From SLLG01 sp964403935 (lineage in GTDB: Bacteria > Verrucomicrobiota > Verrucomicrobiia > Opitutales > Oceanipulchritudinaceae), in NCBI GenBank assembly GCA_964403935.1, contig CAYOIB010000069.1, positions 1-14,670 on the forward strand: a DNA stretch of 14,670 nucleotides, given 5' to 3'. The notes under the pieces were generated by a model, which worked only from the letters and a program-made list of their open reading frames with translations, was not told where the DNA came from and did not search any database. Numbering within the stretch: position 1 is the first letter of the stretch; each line of letters begins with the position of its first letter. A program made the position numbers and the translations under genes. Below are positions 8,335-14,670 of the stretch, piece after piece.

Positions 8335-9253
8335 CCACCACGCCCAGAATCAGAAGGGCCCCGGAAAGCAGAAGGTAAGCTGCCGCTCCCTGGAGCGCGA
8401 CCTGCCATTGCTCCCGCTCGCTTGCCCGGTGGATGTGCCGAACCTGGACAACGAACCACGGCCCCAGTCCTATCGGCAACAGCAGCCAACAGGATTGCAA
8501 TTTCCAGGCGAGAACCCCCGTGGCCGCAAAGGCGATCACCCCGCCCACCGCAAACTCGATCTCGGCAAAGCGCCGTCCAAAGACCACCGCCAGAGTTCGC
8601 TTTCCTGCCTTGGCGTCGCTTGATCGATCCCGCATATTATTGACCACCAATAGATTGACAGCCAAGGCACCCGGAACGAGTCCAGCCACGAGGGCGAGTG
8701 GCAGAGTCTTCACCCCCACCAACTCCGGAAACCCGCCAGCCTGCACGTAAAAGGTCCCGGCTGTCGCCACCAACCCGAAGAAAACCAGGACAAAGACTTC
8801 CCCAAGTCCTTTGTAGGCCAACGGATAAGGCCCCCCTGTGTAAGCCACGCCGAAGACAATGCAGGCCAGACCCACCGGCAAGAGCGCCACACCACCGTAA
8901 GGCAGAAGCAACAAACCCACCCCCAGCGCCGACAAAAAAACGCCCGCCATCGCACCGCGCATCTGTTCCGGCCGAACCCAACCCGCCGCCACCGCACGTG
9001 TGGGTCCCAGCCGCTCCAGCGTGTCCGCCCCTTTCACAAAATCAAAATAGTCGTTCGCAAAGTTCGTCCCCACCTGGATCAGCAACGCAAACACCAGACA
9101 GATCCCAGCCACCTCCCACTGCGAAACCCCCAATTTCCAAGCCAACGCCGTCCCGATCCCCACCGGCACCACCGCCGCTGGCAGCGTCTTCGGCCGCGCC
9201 GCCAGAATCCAGGACCCCAACCCGCCCCACCCTTCCCCTCGCTCAGTCTCCAT
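8324..9253 (-). CDS. menA: 1,4-dihydroxy-2-naphthoate polyprenyltransferase
   Basis: MenA is an integral membrane UbiA-family prenyltransferase that attaches the isoprenoid side chain to dihydroxynaphthoate, giving demethylmenaquinone. From the ATG at 9253 the protein has 309 residues, the usual size. The first Mg-diphosphate site NDYFDFVKGAD is at 67-77, and the second, NNMRDRSSDAKAGKRT, at 205-220. LGPTRAVAAGWV (82-93) is also typical of MenA rather than of UbiA or heme O synthase. Several hydrophobic helices follow (for example GVGLLLLPYGGVALLPVG). A GTG at 9280 would add MGYKCLGER, which looks non-coding and overlaps a TATAAG promoter-like box. The product implies respiration with menaquinone. 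It converges with trxA. Confidence 0.92.
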   Translation of the reverse strand: METERGEGWGGLGSWILAARPKTLPAAVVPVGIGTALAWKLGVSQWEVAGICLVFALLIQVGTNFANDYFDFVKGADTLERLGPTRAVAAGWVRPEQMRGAMAGVFLSALGVGLLLLPYGGVALLPVGLACIVFGVAYTGGPYPLAYKGLGEVFVLVFFGLVATAGTFYVQAGGFPELVGVKTLPLALVAGLVPGALAVNLLVVNNMRDRSSDAKAGKRTLAVVFGRRFAEIEFAVGGVIAFAATGVLAWKLQSCWLLLPIGLGPWFVVQVRHIHRASEREQWQVALQGAAAYLLLSGALLILGVVAAG

Positions 9254-9291
9254 CCTCTCACCCAAGCACTTATATCCCACGATGCCAGCCT

Positions 9292-9501
9292 ATCCCCACC
9301 AAAATTCGGTCAGCCGGTGAGACGGTGAGCCAATGGCTGCTCGGGGNNNNNNNNNNNNNNNNNNNNNNNNNNNNNNNNNNNNNNNNNNNNNNNNNNNNNN
9401 NNNNNNNNNNNNNNNNNNNNNNNNNNNNNNNNNNNNNNNNNNNNNNATCCCCACCAAAATTCGGTCAGCCGGTGAGACGGTGAGCCAATGGCTGCTCGGG
9501 G
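9292..9501. repeat. Same 55-bp sequence on both sides of a 100-N gap (assembly artefact)
   Basis: Bases 9292-9346 and 9447-9501 are identical over 55 positions and lie exactly on the two sides of 100 N (9347-9446). An exact match of 55 bases at contig ends is what de Bruijn assembly with k=55 leaves when two overlapping contigs are joined with a default gap. The true sequence most likely has one copy and no gap. The k-mer may sit at a graph branch, so a repeat or strain variant here cannot be excluded. Confidence 0.85.
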
Positions 9502-9646
9502 CTTGCAATGGACCGATGGAAAAATCCCCGAAGGCGATAAACTACCAGGTAATATATTCTGGACATCCAGGACCGGTCAGCAGGGTCGCCGGTTTGGAAT
9601 ATCCGCCTGGCTGGTGAGCCTGCTTGCCGACGTGAAGGATCACTGA
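9488..9646 (+). other. Short open frame of doubtful reality
   Basis: A 52-codon frame (MAARGLQWTDGKIPEGDKLP onward, ending LLADVKDH) starts inside the second copy of the 55-bp repeat. Its composition is protein-like, with GNIFWTSRTG and a hydrophobic FGISAWLVSLL segment, but there is no ribosome site and no recognised family. It may be a fragment of a decayed gene or chance. It overlaps the TTACCTGGTA-type motif at about 9540-9558. Confidence 0.2.
9540..9558 (-). promoter_or_regulatory. Second TTACCTGGTA motif, candidate operator or element scar
   Basis: On the minus strand this reads AATATATTACCTGGTAGTT. It matches AATATCTTACCTGGTAAAT at 81-99 in about 16 of 19 positions, including the core TTACCTGGTA. 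It lies in the gene-poor stretch beside the assembly branch. A regulator site or a degenerate repeat end are both possible. Confidence 0.3.
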
Positions 9647-9725
9647 GCGCTGAGAAGAGAAAATTCTGTGACCGGCGATTGGCTGACTGGGAGACAAGGG
9701 TTTTCCCAAAAGACTTTCTCGGATC

Positions 9726-10127
9726 TCAAGCGACTTCCCGAACTTCAATTACAAGCTGCAAGCCATATACCGCCTCATCCTCTGAGAAGCGAATCGGGAA
9801 ACTCTCCGGCTCTCACCGGGCCGCCTGACCTGTTGAAAGGTTCACCGATTCCCACGGGGTCGAGGATCTCCAATTCTGAAAGCCATGGCTGGAAGTCGCA
9901 TCGATGCGGACGATAAGGCCCTGAAAGCGACAGGCAAAGGCTCCGATCATGATATCGGCGATGGGCCGTTTCGAAATCAGGGAACCTTTTCGGCCGCGCT
10001 TGGCACCTGCCTATCGATCCATTGCCTGATGGGCCCGGCGAATATCCTCCCGGAGAAAAATCGCCATCGTCGACAACGCACAGAGGAACAGAAATTCGCA
10101 TTGCAGGGATTTCCACAAATTCATCAT
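9726..10127 (-). pseudogene. Candidate dead gene with two in-frame stops
   Basis: One reading frame runs for 133 sense-or-stop codons from ATG 10127 to TGA 9726, with GAGGA about eight bases before the ATG as ribosome site. It begins MMNLWKSLQCEFLFLCALST, a signal-peptide or membrane-anchor-like start. It is broken by TAG at 10013-10011 and TGA at 9815-9813. Between and after these it reads like a folded protein, for example GAFACRFQGLIVRIDATSS, TPWESVNLSTGQAAR and RFSEDEAVYGLQLVIEVREV. Each stop is one C-to-T change from a sense codon (CAG, CGA), as expected of decay. I do not recognise a family, and competing plus-strand frames cross the same DNA, so this stays tentative. Confidence 0.35.
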
Positions 10128-10292
10128 GTCAAATCCTCGATCCGAGAGGCCAATGGGACGGTGGCTTGCAAGGGATCGCTGCGAAATTTGGGTTTCAGGA
10201 GCCGGTGAGCTCGGGAGAGAGGCTTTCCGAAAGGCCTTTCCCGATCTGTATCGGATTACCTGATCACCGACTCATCGCCGCCACCCTGGAAT

Positions 10293-11096
10293 CTAGGCTC
10301 GGGGGCTGCGGCGCAGGTCGGAGGGGGTGCAGCCGTTCTCTTTCCGCACCAGGCGGCAAAGGATATTGGCGTCGCGTAATCCGGCCAGGCGGGCGACCTC
10401 GTCGAGCGGCAGGGAACTGCGCCGGAGGAGTTCCCGAGCAGTCTCGAGGCGAAGCTGGCGAAGGAAGGCTGCCGGGGTCGTTTGAAACCGCTCGCGGAAA
10501 ATCCGGGTGAGGTGCTCTCGACTGAGGCCCATCTCGTGCGCCAGCATCTTGATATTGAGGTCCGTGCGGTGGCGATTGATGAGAATGCGCCGGGCGCGTT
10601 CGATGGGGTCGCTCCCTTCGATCGGGTTCTGCGTTTCCCTCGCCAACGAAGTAATCATGGCGTAAACTGCCGTGGAGGCCTCGAAAGGATCCGCGAAGCG
10701 GTTGCGGGAGAAGCGATCCGCCAGATCGAGGAGTCGGGTCTCCGTATCCCCTCCTCGGGACAAGTTTACAACCGGACCGGTTCGACGTCTGAGATCCAGC
10801 CAAGTGGAGCGGGCGCTTGCTCCGGTAAAAGCGACAAAAGCCAACGCATACACTTCATCGCCCTGCGGGATGTAGCGATAGGAAGAGTCCTCGGGTGTCA
10901 CAAAGAGGAAAGCTTGCCCCGGATCCACCCGGTACGCCTCCCCCGCCAGTTCGAAACGGCAGCATCCTTCAAGCGTCAGTTGAAGCACACAAGAAGCTTC
11001 AGGCCTCAGGCGGTTGTCCCAGTTGTATCGAGCAGAGTGTTTGCATTCCCGGGCCGCTGCGAGAAGACGAAAAAGAGAAGAGGGAAATTCGCTCAT
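10293..11096 (-). CDS. AraC-family transcriptional regulator
   Basis: A 267-residue regulator with an N-terminal cupin-like sensor domain (about 25-140, including a VDPGQAFLFVTPEDSS segment that fits the AraC_binding fold) and a C-terminal double helix-turn-helix of about 85 residues. The first HTH is around LNIKMLAHEMGLSREHLTRI (182-201), and the second around LPLDEVARLAGLRDANILC, ending in the family-typical KENGCTPSDLRR. Such proteins bind a sugar or metabolite and activate nearby catabolic genes. It is transcribed away from the GH4 glycosidase gene across a 100-base spacer, so that gene is the likely target and an alpha-galactoside or uronide the likely effector (inference). The ATG at 11096 gives a complete domain; the stop is TAG at 10295-10293. 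Confidence 0.9.
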   Translation of the reverse strand: MSEFPSSLFRLLAAARECKHSARYNWDNRLRPEASCVLQLTLEGCCRFELAGEAYRVDPGQAFLFVTPEDSSYRYIPQGDEVYALAFVAFTGASARSTWLDLRRRTGPVVNLSRGGDTETRLLDLADRFSRNRFADPFEASTAVYAMITSLARETQNPIEGSDPIERARRILINRHRTDLNIKMLAHEMGLSREHLTRIFRERFQTTPAAFLRQLRLETARELLRRSSLPLDEVARLAGLRDANILCRLVRKENGCTPSDLRRSPRA

Positions 11097-11132
11097 GGAT
11101 CACAAAACACCAATCTATGTCATGCTTTGCCA

Positions 11133-11142
11133 CTTGCGCAAG
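11133..11142. promoter_or_regulatory. Palindrome in the araC/GH4 divergent spacer, candidate operator
   Basis: CTTGCGCAAG is a perfect 10-bp palindrome near the centre of the 100-base spacer between the divergent regulator and glycosidase genes. AraC proteins more often bind direct repeats, so this could be a site for another regulator. No convincing sigma-70 promoter pair is seen around it. Confidence 0.35.
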
Positions 11143-11196
11143 CGTAGCCTGTCGCCGTTCAATACCTGAGAATATCACCTCCACACCATCCAACTG

Positions 11197-12636
11197 ATGA
11201 AAGAAAAAGACACACCCATAAACGAAGAGAAGAAGACCGCTGGGCACGCCTCGCACACGCAGGATGCCTCCAGCCGAAGCCTGGGCCGGTCCTTTCAGCG
11301 CCCTGTCAAGATAACGATGCTAGGAGCCGGCAGCGGGTTCACCCCGCGCCTCCTCAACGACGTCCTCCTCATTCCGGGGGAACAGGGAGGCGAGATCACC
11401 CTGGTGGACATCGACACCAAACGCCTCGGGCAGATGAAGTCGCTCATCGAGAAGCTTCTCCAGCTGCACGGGAAAGCCGATAAGTGGAAACTGCGTGCCT
11501 CGGCCGATAGGCGTGAGGTCATGAAAGATTCCGATTATCTGGTCTGCTGTGTGGAGGTGAGCGGTCTGGAGTGTGTTCGCCATGATAACGACATTCCGTT
11601 AAAGTACGGGATCGACCAGTGCATCGGCGATACGATCGGACCCGGCGGGCTCTTCAAGGGGCTGCGGACGATCCCGGTATTTTTGGATATTCTGCGGGAC
11701 GCGGAAGAGCTCTGCCCCAAGGCAATCATGCTCAACTACACCAACCCCATGAACATGCTGTGTCTGGCGGCCTTCCGGACCTCCTCGATCCCGGTTGTCG
11801 GGCTATGCCACTCGGTTCAGGGCACCAGTCAGCTCTTGGCAAAATATGCGGACGTGACTTACGACGAACTGGACTGGGCCTGCGCGGGAATCAATCACCT
11901 CGCCTGGTTCACCCGACTGGAACACAAGGGGAAAAACCTCTACCCCAAGCTCTACAAGCAATTTGAGGAAGAAATCGCAAAGGGCCCTCCAGGTGGCAGG
12001 GATATCGTCCGCAAAGACATGTGCGTGCACTTTGGGGCCTTCATCACCGAAAGTTCCGGGCACCTCTCGGAATACCTCCCCTATTACCGGAAGCGAGCCG
12101 ACCTCCGGGAGTTTTACATGCGTTCTGACTACGAAGGTGAATCCAGCTTCTATGCCAATAACTGGCCAACATGGCGCCAGAATGCCGATGCCGATCGCGA
12201 AGCCATGATCAAAGGCGAAAAGCCGATGGAGTGGCAGCGCTCATGGGAGTATGCCAGCTGGATTATCGAAGCTCGCGAAACGGATAGCCCCTTCCGCATT
12301 CACGGCAATGTCTACAACCGGGCCAGCAACGGCGGTTCGCTCATCGGCAACCTCCCCGCCGATGGCTGTGTCGAAGTTGCATGCATGATCGACCGCAACG
12401 GCATCAACCCCACCCGCTACGGGGACCTCCCGCCCCAGATGGCCGCCCTCTGCCGAAGCAACATGAACGTCTTTGATCTGGGCGCTCAGGCTGCTATCGA
12501 ACGCAGCAAGGAGCTCGCCATCCAAGCCCTCCTCCTCGATCCACTCAGCGCCGCCATCTGTTCCCCAGCGGAAATCAAGAAGATGACCCTCGAGCTCTTC
12601 GATGCCGAGGCCGATTTCCTTTCCGACTACCGTTAA
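11197..12636 (+). CDS. GH4 glycosidase, alpha-galactosidase/alpha-galacturonidase type
   Basis: GH4 enzymes hydrolyse glycosides by an unusual redox-elimination mechanism that needs NAD+ and a divalent metal. The NAD-binding GAGSGFTPRL is at 43-52, with the acidic end of the next strand (DIDTKRL) at 71-77. GDTIGPGGLFKGLRTIP (144-160) and NYTNPM (180-185) follow. The metal ligands are C204 (GLCHSVQG) and H234 (GINHLAWF). CHSVQG and TIGPGG point to the MelA-like alpha-galactosidase or alpha-galacturonidase branch rather than 6-phospho-glycosidases, but substrate cannot be fixed. The 479 residues include a polar, probably disordered 36-residue N-terminal extension, unusual for the family. No later in-frame start would keep the NAD site, and no ribosome site is clear. 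There is no signal peptide, so it acts in the cytoplasm on imported sugar. Its 3' end meets the convergent acyltransferase gene 19 bases away. Confidence 0.92.
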   Translation: MKEKDTPINEEKKTAGHASHTQDASSRSLGRSFQRPVKITMLGAGSGFTPRLLNDVLLIPGEQGGEITLVDIDTKRLGQMKSLIEKLLQLHGKADKWKLRASADRREVMKDSDYLVCCVEVSGLECVRHDNDIPLKYGIDQCIGDTIGPGGLFKGLRTIPVFLDILRDAEELCPKAIMLNYTNPMNMLCLAAFRTSSIPVVGLCHSVQGTSQLLAKYADVTYDELDWACAGINHLAWFTRLEHKGKNLYPKLYKQFEEEIAKGPPGGRDIVRKDMCVHFGAFITESSGHLSEYLPYYRKRADLREFYMRSDYEGESSFYANNWPTWRQNADADREAMIKGEKPMEWQRSWEYASWIIEARETDSPFRIHGNVYNRASNGGSLIGNLPADGCVEVACMIDRNGINPTRYGDLPPQMAALCRSNMNVFDLGAQAAIERSKELAIQALLLDPLSAAICSPAEIKKMTLELFDAEADFLSDYR

Positions 12637-12655
12637 GCGGGAAAGTCTTTGGAAT

Positions 12656-13456
12656 TCAGGGAGCCTGGGGTTGGCGGACATCGCCGCCCCAGGCTTTTAG
12701 TTTGGATCGAATGAATTCGATCACCGCATCATTTGTCTCCCGATCGGAAACATCCGTTGATAGCGGCTCACCAAAAGCCAGATGAAGAGGCCGATCAGGC
12801 CTTAAGGGGCCAAAGTCCTTGATCAAGCGGCCGTTTGTCCACGCATCCGTCTTCAACGCCAAGGGCACCACCGGAACCCCGCCGCGGCGGGCAAGCTTCA
12901 CCCCGATGGTATTGAAATCCGCCGGATCAAAGGTCCGCGTCCGCGTCCGCTGAGGAAAGACAATCACGGAAACCCCCGCCTTCAGACGGGCAGCGCCCTC
13001 CGTCATGACAACCCGGAGATCATCGCGAGGGTTCTGTCGCCCGACCACAACCGGATTTCGCGCCCGCATGATATGCTTGAAGACCGGGTAGTCCACCAAC
13101 TGCCGCTTCACCACGAAGGTCACCTCCCGATGCGGCGCAATGAAGGCCGCCAACATGAAGGTCTCCGCCGTGCTCATGTGGTTGCCCACGATGATGCAGG
13201 GCCCCTCCAACCGCGAGAAGACGCCAATATTCTCAACCGCCATGGGAACACCGCAGACCTGCAGTGCATGCACAATCTGCATGCTGTCCCAAGCCCAGCG
13301 TGCGTCGCTATAACGCCCGCGTTTCGCGCAGGAACTTGCCCGGAAGACCACCGGAACCACCCGGCGGTAGAAGGCGAGACTGGGGAAAGCCTTCCCCAAC
13401 CACCCTTTTGGCGGCGAATTGGAGTGATACGCCTCCCGCTTTTCCGGCATCTGCAT
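12656..13456 (-). CDS. PlsC-like acyltransferase
   Basis: A 266-residue lysophospholipid (1-acyl-glycerol-3-phosphate) acyltransferase-family protein, acting at the inner membrane in phospholipid or related lipid synthesis. The catalytic H-x4-D motif appears as NHMSTAE (H93, E98), with Glu in place of Asp. The usual EGTRS motif appears as FPQRTRT (166-172). A strand-helix pattern and VPVVPLALKTDAW follow, as in the family. The changed motifs suggest a subfamily that may use a different acceptor. The N-terminus MQMPEK offers two close ATGs; the first is used here. It is the last gene of a minus-strand group after trmL, 46 bases downstream. Its final codons contain a hairpin that can end the convergent GH4 transcript. 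Confidence 0.85.
   Translation of the reverse strand: MQMPEKREAYHSNSPPKGWLGKAFPSLAFYRRVVPVVFRASSCAKRGRYSDARWAWDSMQIVHALQVCGVPMAVENIGVFSRLEGPCIIVGNHMSTAETFMLAAFIAPHREVTFVVKRQLVDYPVFKHIMRARNPVVVGRQNPRDDLRVVMTEGAARLKAGVSVIVFPQRTRTRTFDPADFNTIGVKLARRGGVPVVPLALKTDAWTNGRLIKDFGPLRPDRPLHLAFGEPLSTDVSDRETNDAVIEFIRSKLKAWGGDVRQPQAP
12662..12698 (+). terminator. GH4 terminator embedded in the acyltransferase gene
   Basis: AGCCTGGGG (12662-12670) pairs with CCCCAGGCT (12687-12695), with an inner GGCG/CGCC pairing, and TTTT follows the stem on the plus strand. It lies 26 bases after the GH4 stop, inside the last codons of the opposite-strand gene. The minus strand has no T-tail after it. Confidence 0.6.
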
Positions 13457-13502
13457 GCCTACCCTTCAACCCCAATTCGCGTGCGCGCAAGCCAAACCGC
13501 TC

Positions 13503-14000
13503 TCATTCAACGTGTTCGACTTGACGAAGGGCCTCGTAAGCCACAATTCCCGCCGCCGTGGAAAGATTGAGCGAGCGCAGGGGCGCCTCACTGAAAGACG
13601 GTATCCGGATTCGCCGATCAGGACCGACAGCCGCGTGCAACCAGTCCGGAGCCCCCTTTCCTTCGCTTCCGAAGACCAGCCCATCGCCGCGCTGGAAGGG
13701 GCAAAACCAATGGTCCCGCTTTCCATGGGTCGTCAACAACCAGAGCCTTTGAGGATCCGGCGCACTCGGGCTGCACAGAAACGCCTTCCAGTCCGCATGA
13801 ATGTGGAGATCCAGCGACTTCCAGTAATCCATGCCGCTGCGCTTCAGGTGCTTGTCCGTAATCGTGAAGCCGAGGGGTTCGATCAGGTGCAGCCTCAGAT
13901 CACCAAAGGCACAGAGCCGTCCGATATTGCCTGTGTTCTGCGGGATCTCAGGCGTGAAGAGAATGATATGCAAGCGGGGCATCACAGGCCGCAAAGTCAT
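13503..14000 (-). CDS. trmL: tRNA (cytidine(34)-2'-O)-methyltransferase
   Basis: TrmL is a small SPOUT-fold enzyme that methylates the wobble nucleotide 34 of certain leucine tRNAs using S-adenosylmethionine. The signature PEIPQNTGNIGRLCA lies near the N-terminus, followed by LHLIEPLGF and RSGMDYW. The knot that binds SAM includes VFGSEGKGAP and IRIPSF, then SLNLSTAAGIVAYEALRQ near the C-terminus. From the ATG at 14000 the protein has 165 residues. That ATG overlaps the TGA of the upstream kinase gene (ATGA), which favours it; the ATG at 13982 (MPRLHIILF) gives 159 residues, nearer the usual 154-157, and is a fair alternative. The frame continues upstream to 14123, but that part overlaps the kinase gene and looks non-coding. 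Confidence 0.92.
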   Translation of the reverse strand: MTLRPVMPRLHIILFTPEIPQNTGNIGRLCAFGDLRLHLIEPLGFTITDKHLKRSGMDYWKSLDLHIHADWKAFLCSPSAPDPQRLWLLTTHGKRDHWFCPFQRGDGLVFGSEGKGAPDWLHAAVGPDRRIRIPSFSEAPLRSLNLSTAAGIVAYEALRQVEHVE

Positions 14001-14670
14001 GACGAGGCAGGTGGAAGCTCCGGATCCGAAGCCAGGCCGGCGCTCACTTTCTGAAGAACCTGCTTGAATTGGACCACCGAGATTGGCTTCGCGAGGTAGG
14101 CGGAAAAACCAGCCCGCATGCAACGTTCGCGATCTTCCGCCATTGCCAGAGCCGTCAGAGCGAGGATGAAAAGCTTGCGCCGACTTTCACCAGCCTCCCC
14201 GGCCCGCACCCGCCGAGTCACTTCAAGCCCATCAACGCGGCGCATCTGCACATCCATGATGACAAGGTCGTAGTCCTGCTCCCGAATCGTGCTCAAGGCC
14301 GCTTCACCATCGGTCACACATACAGGATCATAACCGAGGCGGTGCAGGAGCTCGGTCGCGAGACGGGTATTCACTGGATCGTCTTCCGCGAGAAGGATTC
14401 GCAGAGGATGCTCCCGTCCGAAATCCGGATTGAGTTCTTCGTCCAGTTCGCTCGCTCGCTGACGTGCCTCCACCAGCGTATTCTTCTTGAAGATCACATT
14501 CAGGTGAAAAGTAGAGCCAACCCCCACTTCGCTTTCCACCCGGATGCCCCCCCCCATCCGTTCGGCCAGCTTGCGGGAAATCGTCAGCCCGAGCCCCGTT
14601 CCTCCATACTCACGGGTCGTCGAAGAATCCATCTGCTTAAAGGCGATGAAAAGGTCCTCCAGCTTATCCT
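13997..14670 (-). CDS. Hybrid histidine kinase, partial (ATPase end plus receiver)
   Basis: The visible 223 residues are the C-terminal part of a hybrid sensor kinase whose N-terminus lies beyond the window edge. The frame opens with DKLEDLFIAFKQMDSSTT, the F-box of the HATPase_c domain. The G2 box GGTGLGLTISRKL and GVGSTFHL follow. After a linker comes a receiver domain: acidic pair in LLAEDDPVN, phospho-acceptor Asp in LVIMDVQM, Thr in ALTA and Lys in LAKPI, all as expected. No C-terminal HPt or output domain follows; the protein ends SDPELPPASS. The signal it senses is unknown because the sensor part is missing. Its stop overlaps the trmL start, so the genes form one operon. Confidence 0.93.
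   Translation of the reverse strand, partial: DKLEDLFIAFKQMDSSTTREYGGTGLGLTISRKLAERMGGGIRVESEVGVGSTFHLNVIFKKNTLVEARQRASELDEELNPDFGREHPLRILLAEDDPVNTRLATELLHRLGYDPVCVTDGEAALSTIREQDYDLVIMDVQMRRVDGLEVTRRVRAGEAGESRRKLFILALTALAMAEDRERCMRAGFSAYLAKPISVVQFKQVLQKVSAGLASDPELPPASS

Larger units (their letters stand above)
9502..10292. other. Gene-poor, probably decayed stretch
   Basis: About 790 bases between the gap and the AraC gene carry no intact recognisable gene. Open frames on both strands here are short, overlap one another and give implausible proteins. The best coding trace is the minus-strand frame at 9726-10127, broken by two stops and listed separately. A hairpin with one bulge (AGGCTTTCCGAAAGGCCT, about 10218-10235) has no T-tail. 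The stretch reads like the residue of a deleted or inactivated gene region. Confidence 0.5.

Noticed and set aside
8698..9483. Plus-strand frame running through menA and the N block
   Set aside because: It is proline/serine-rich shadow translation of menA and includes 34 undetermined codons in the gap.
10022..10510. Plus-strand frame overlapping the end of the AraC gene
   Set aside because: It overlaps the conserved HTH region of the regulator on the other strand and shows no family features, although it leaves the dead-gene call nearby less certain.
11174..11182. ATCACCTCC, same as the 3' end of 16S rRNA, upstream of the GH4 gene
   Set aside because: A nine-base match in an intergenic spacer with no other rRNA sequence around it; most likely chance.

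Overview
The window is GC-rich bacterial DNA with tightly packed genes. It most resembles Verrucomicrobiota, perhaps Opitutae. This is inferred from gene content: a menaquinone prenyltransferase, a GH4 glycosidase with a divergent AraC regulator, a secreted protein with a Trp/Tyr/Gly-rich C-terminus, Ig-like repeat proteins, and small lineage-type proteins. No rRNA or single-copy phylogenetic marker allows a firm call. A 100-N gap at 9347-9446, flanked by the same 55 bp on both sides, shows this is a draft scaffold, possibly from a metagenome.

Layout. 1-52: tail of an unidentified gene. 98-1174: C-terminal part of an Ig-like-domain protein that has lost its 5' end, followed by two small coupled genes of unknown function (1199-1809) and a strong two-way terminator (1837-1872). 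1897-3635, minus strand: a secreted protein of unknown function, split by a frameshift at a run of seven C. 3790-4689: ispH, overlapping the 3' end of the oppositely oriented rdgB. 4655-7490, minus strand: operon typA, truncated MFS transporter gene, rdgB, joined by overlapping or nearly touching stop and start codons. 7658-8288: a small conserved-looking protein and a thioredoxin. 8324-9253, minus strand: menA. 9254-10292: the assembly gap and a gene-poor, decayed stretch with a probable dead gene. 10293-11096, minus strand: AraC-type regulator, divergent from the GH4 glycosidase gene at 11197-12636. 12656-14670, minus strand: partial hybrid histidine kinase with receiver domain, then trmL and a PlsC-like acyltransferase.

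How the genes work together. Most intact genes are housekeeping: isoprenoid precursor supply (IspH) and menaquinone assembly (MenA) are linked in metabolism, RdgB cleans the nucleotide pool, TypA acts on the ribosome, TrmL modifies tRNA, and thioredoxin handles thiol redox. The AraC/GH4 pair looks like a small sugar-responsive unit for an alpha-galactoside or alpha-galacturonide. Decay is concentrated at three places: the junction near position 100, the MFS remnant, and 9254-10292. I found no clear new defence, mobile or biosynthetic system. The most interesting points are the possible frameshifting in the secreted protein gene, the pair of TTACCTGGTA motifs near two damaged regions, and the truncated transporter kept inside a translationally coupled operon.
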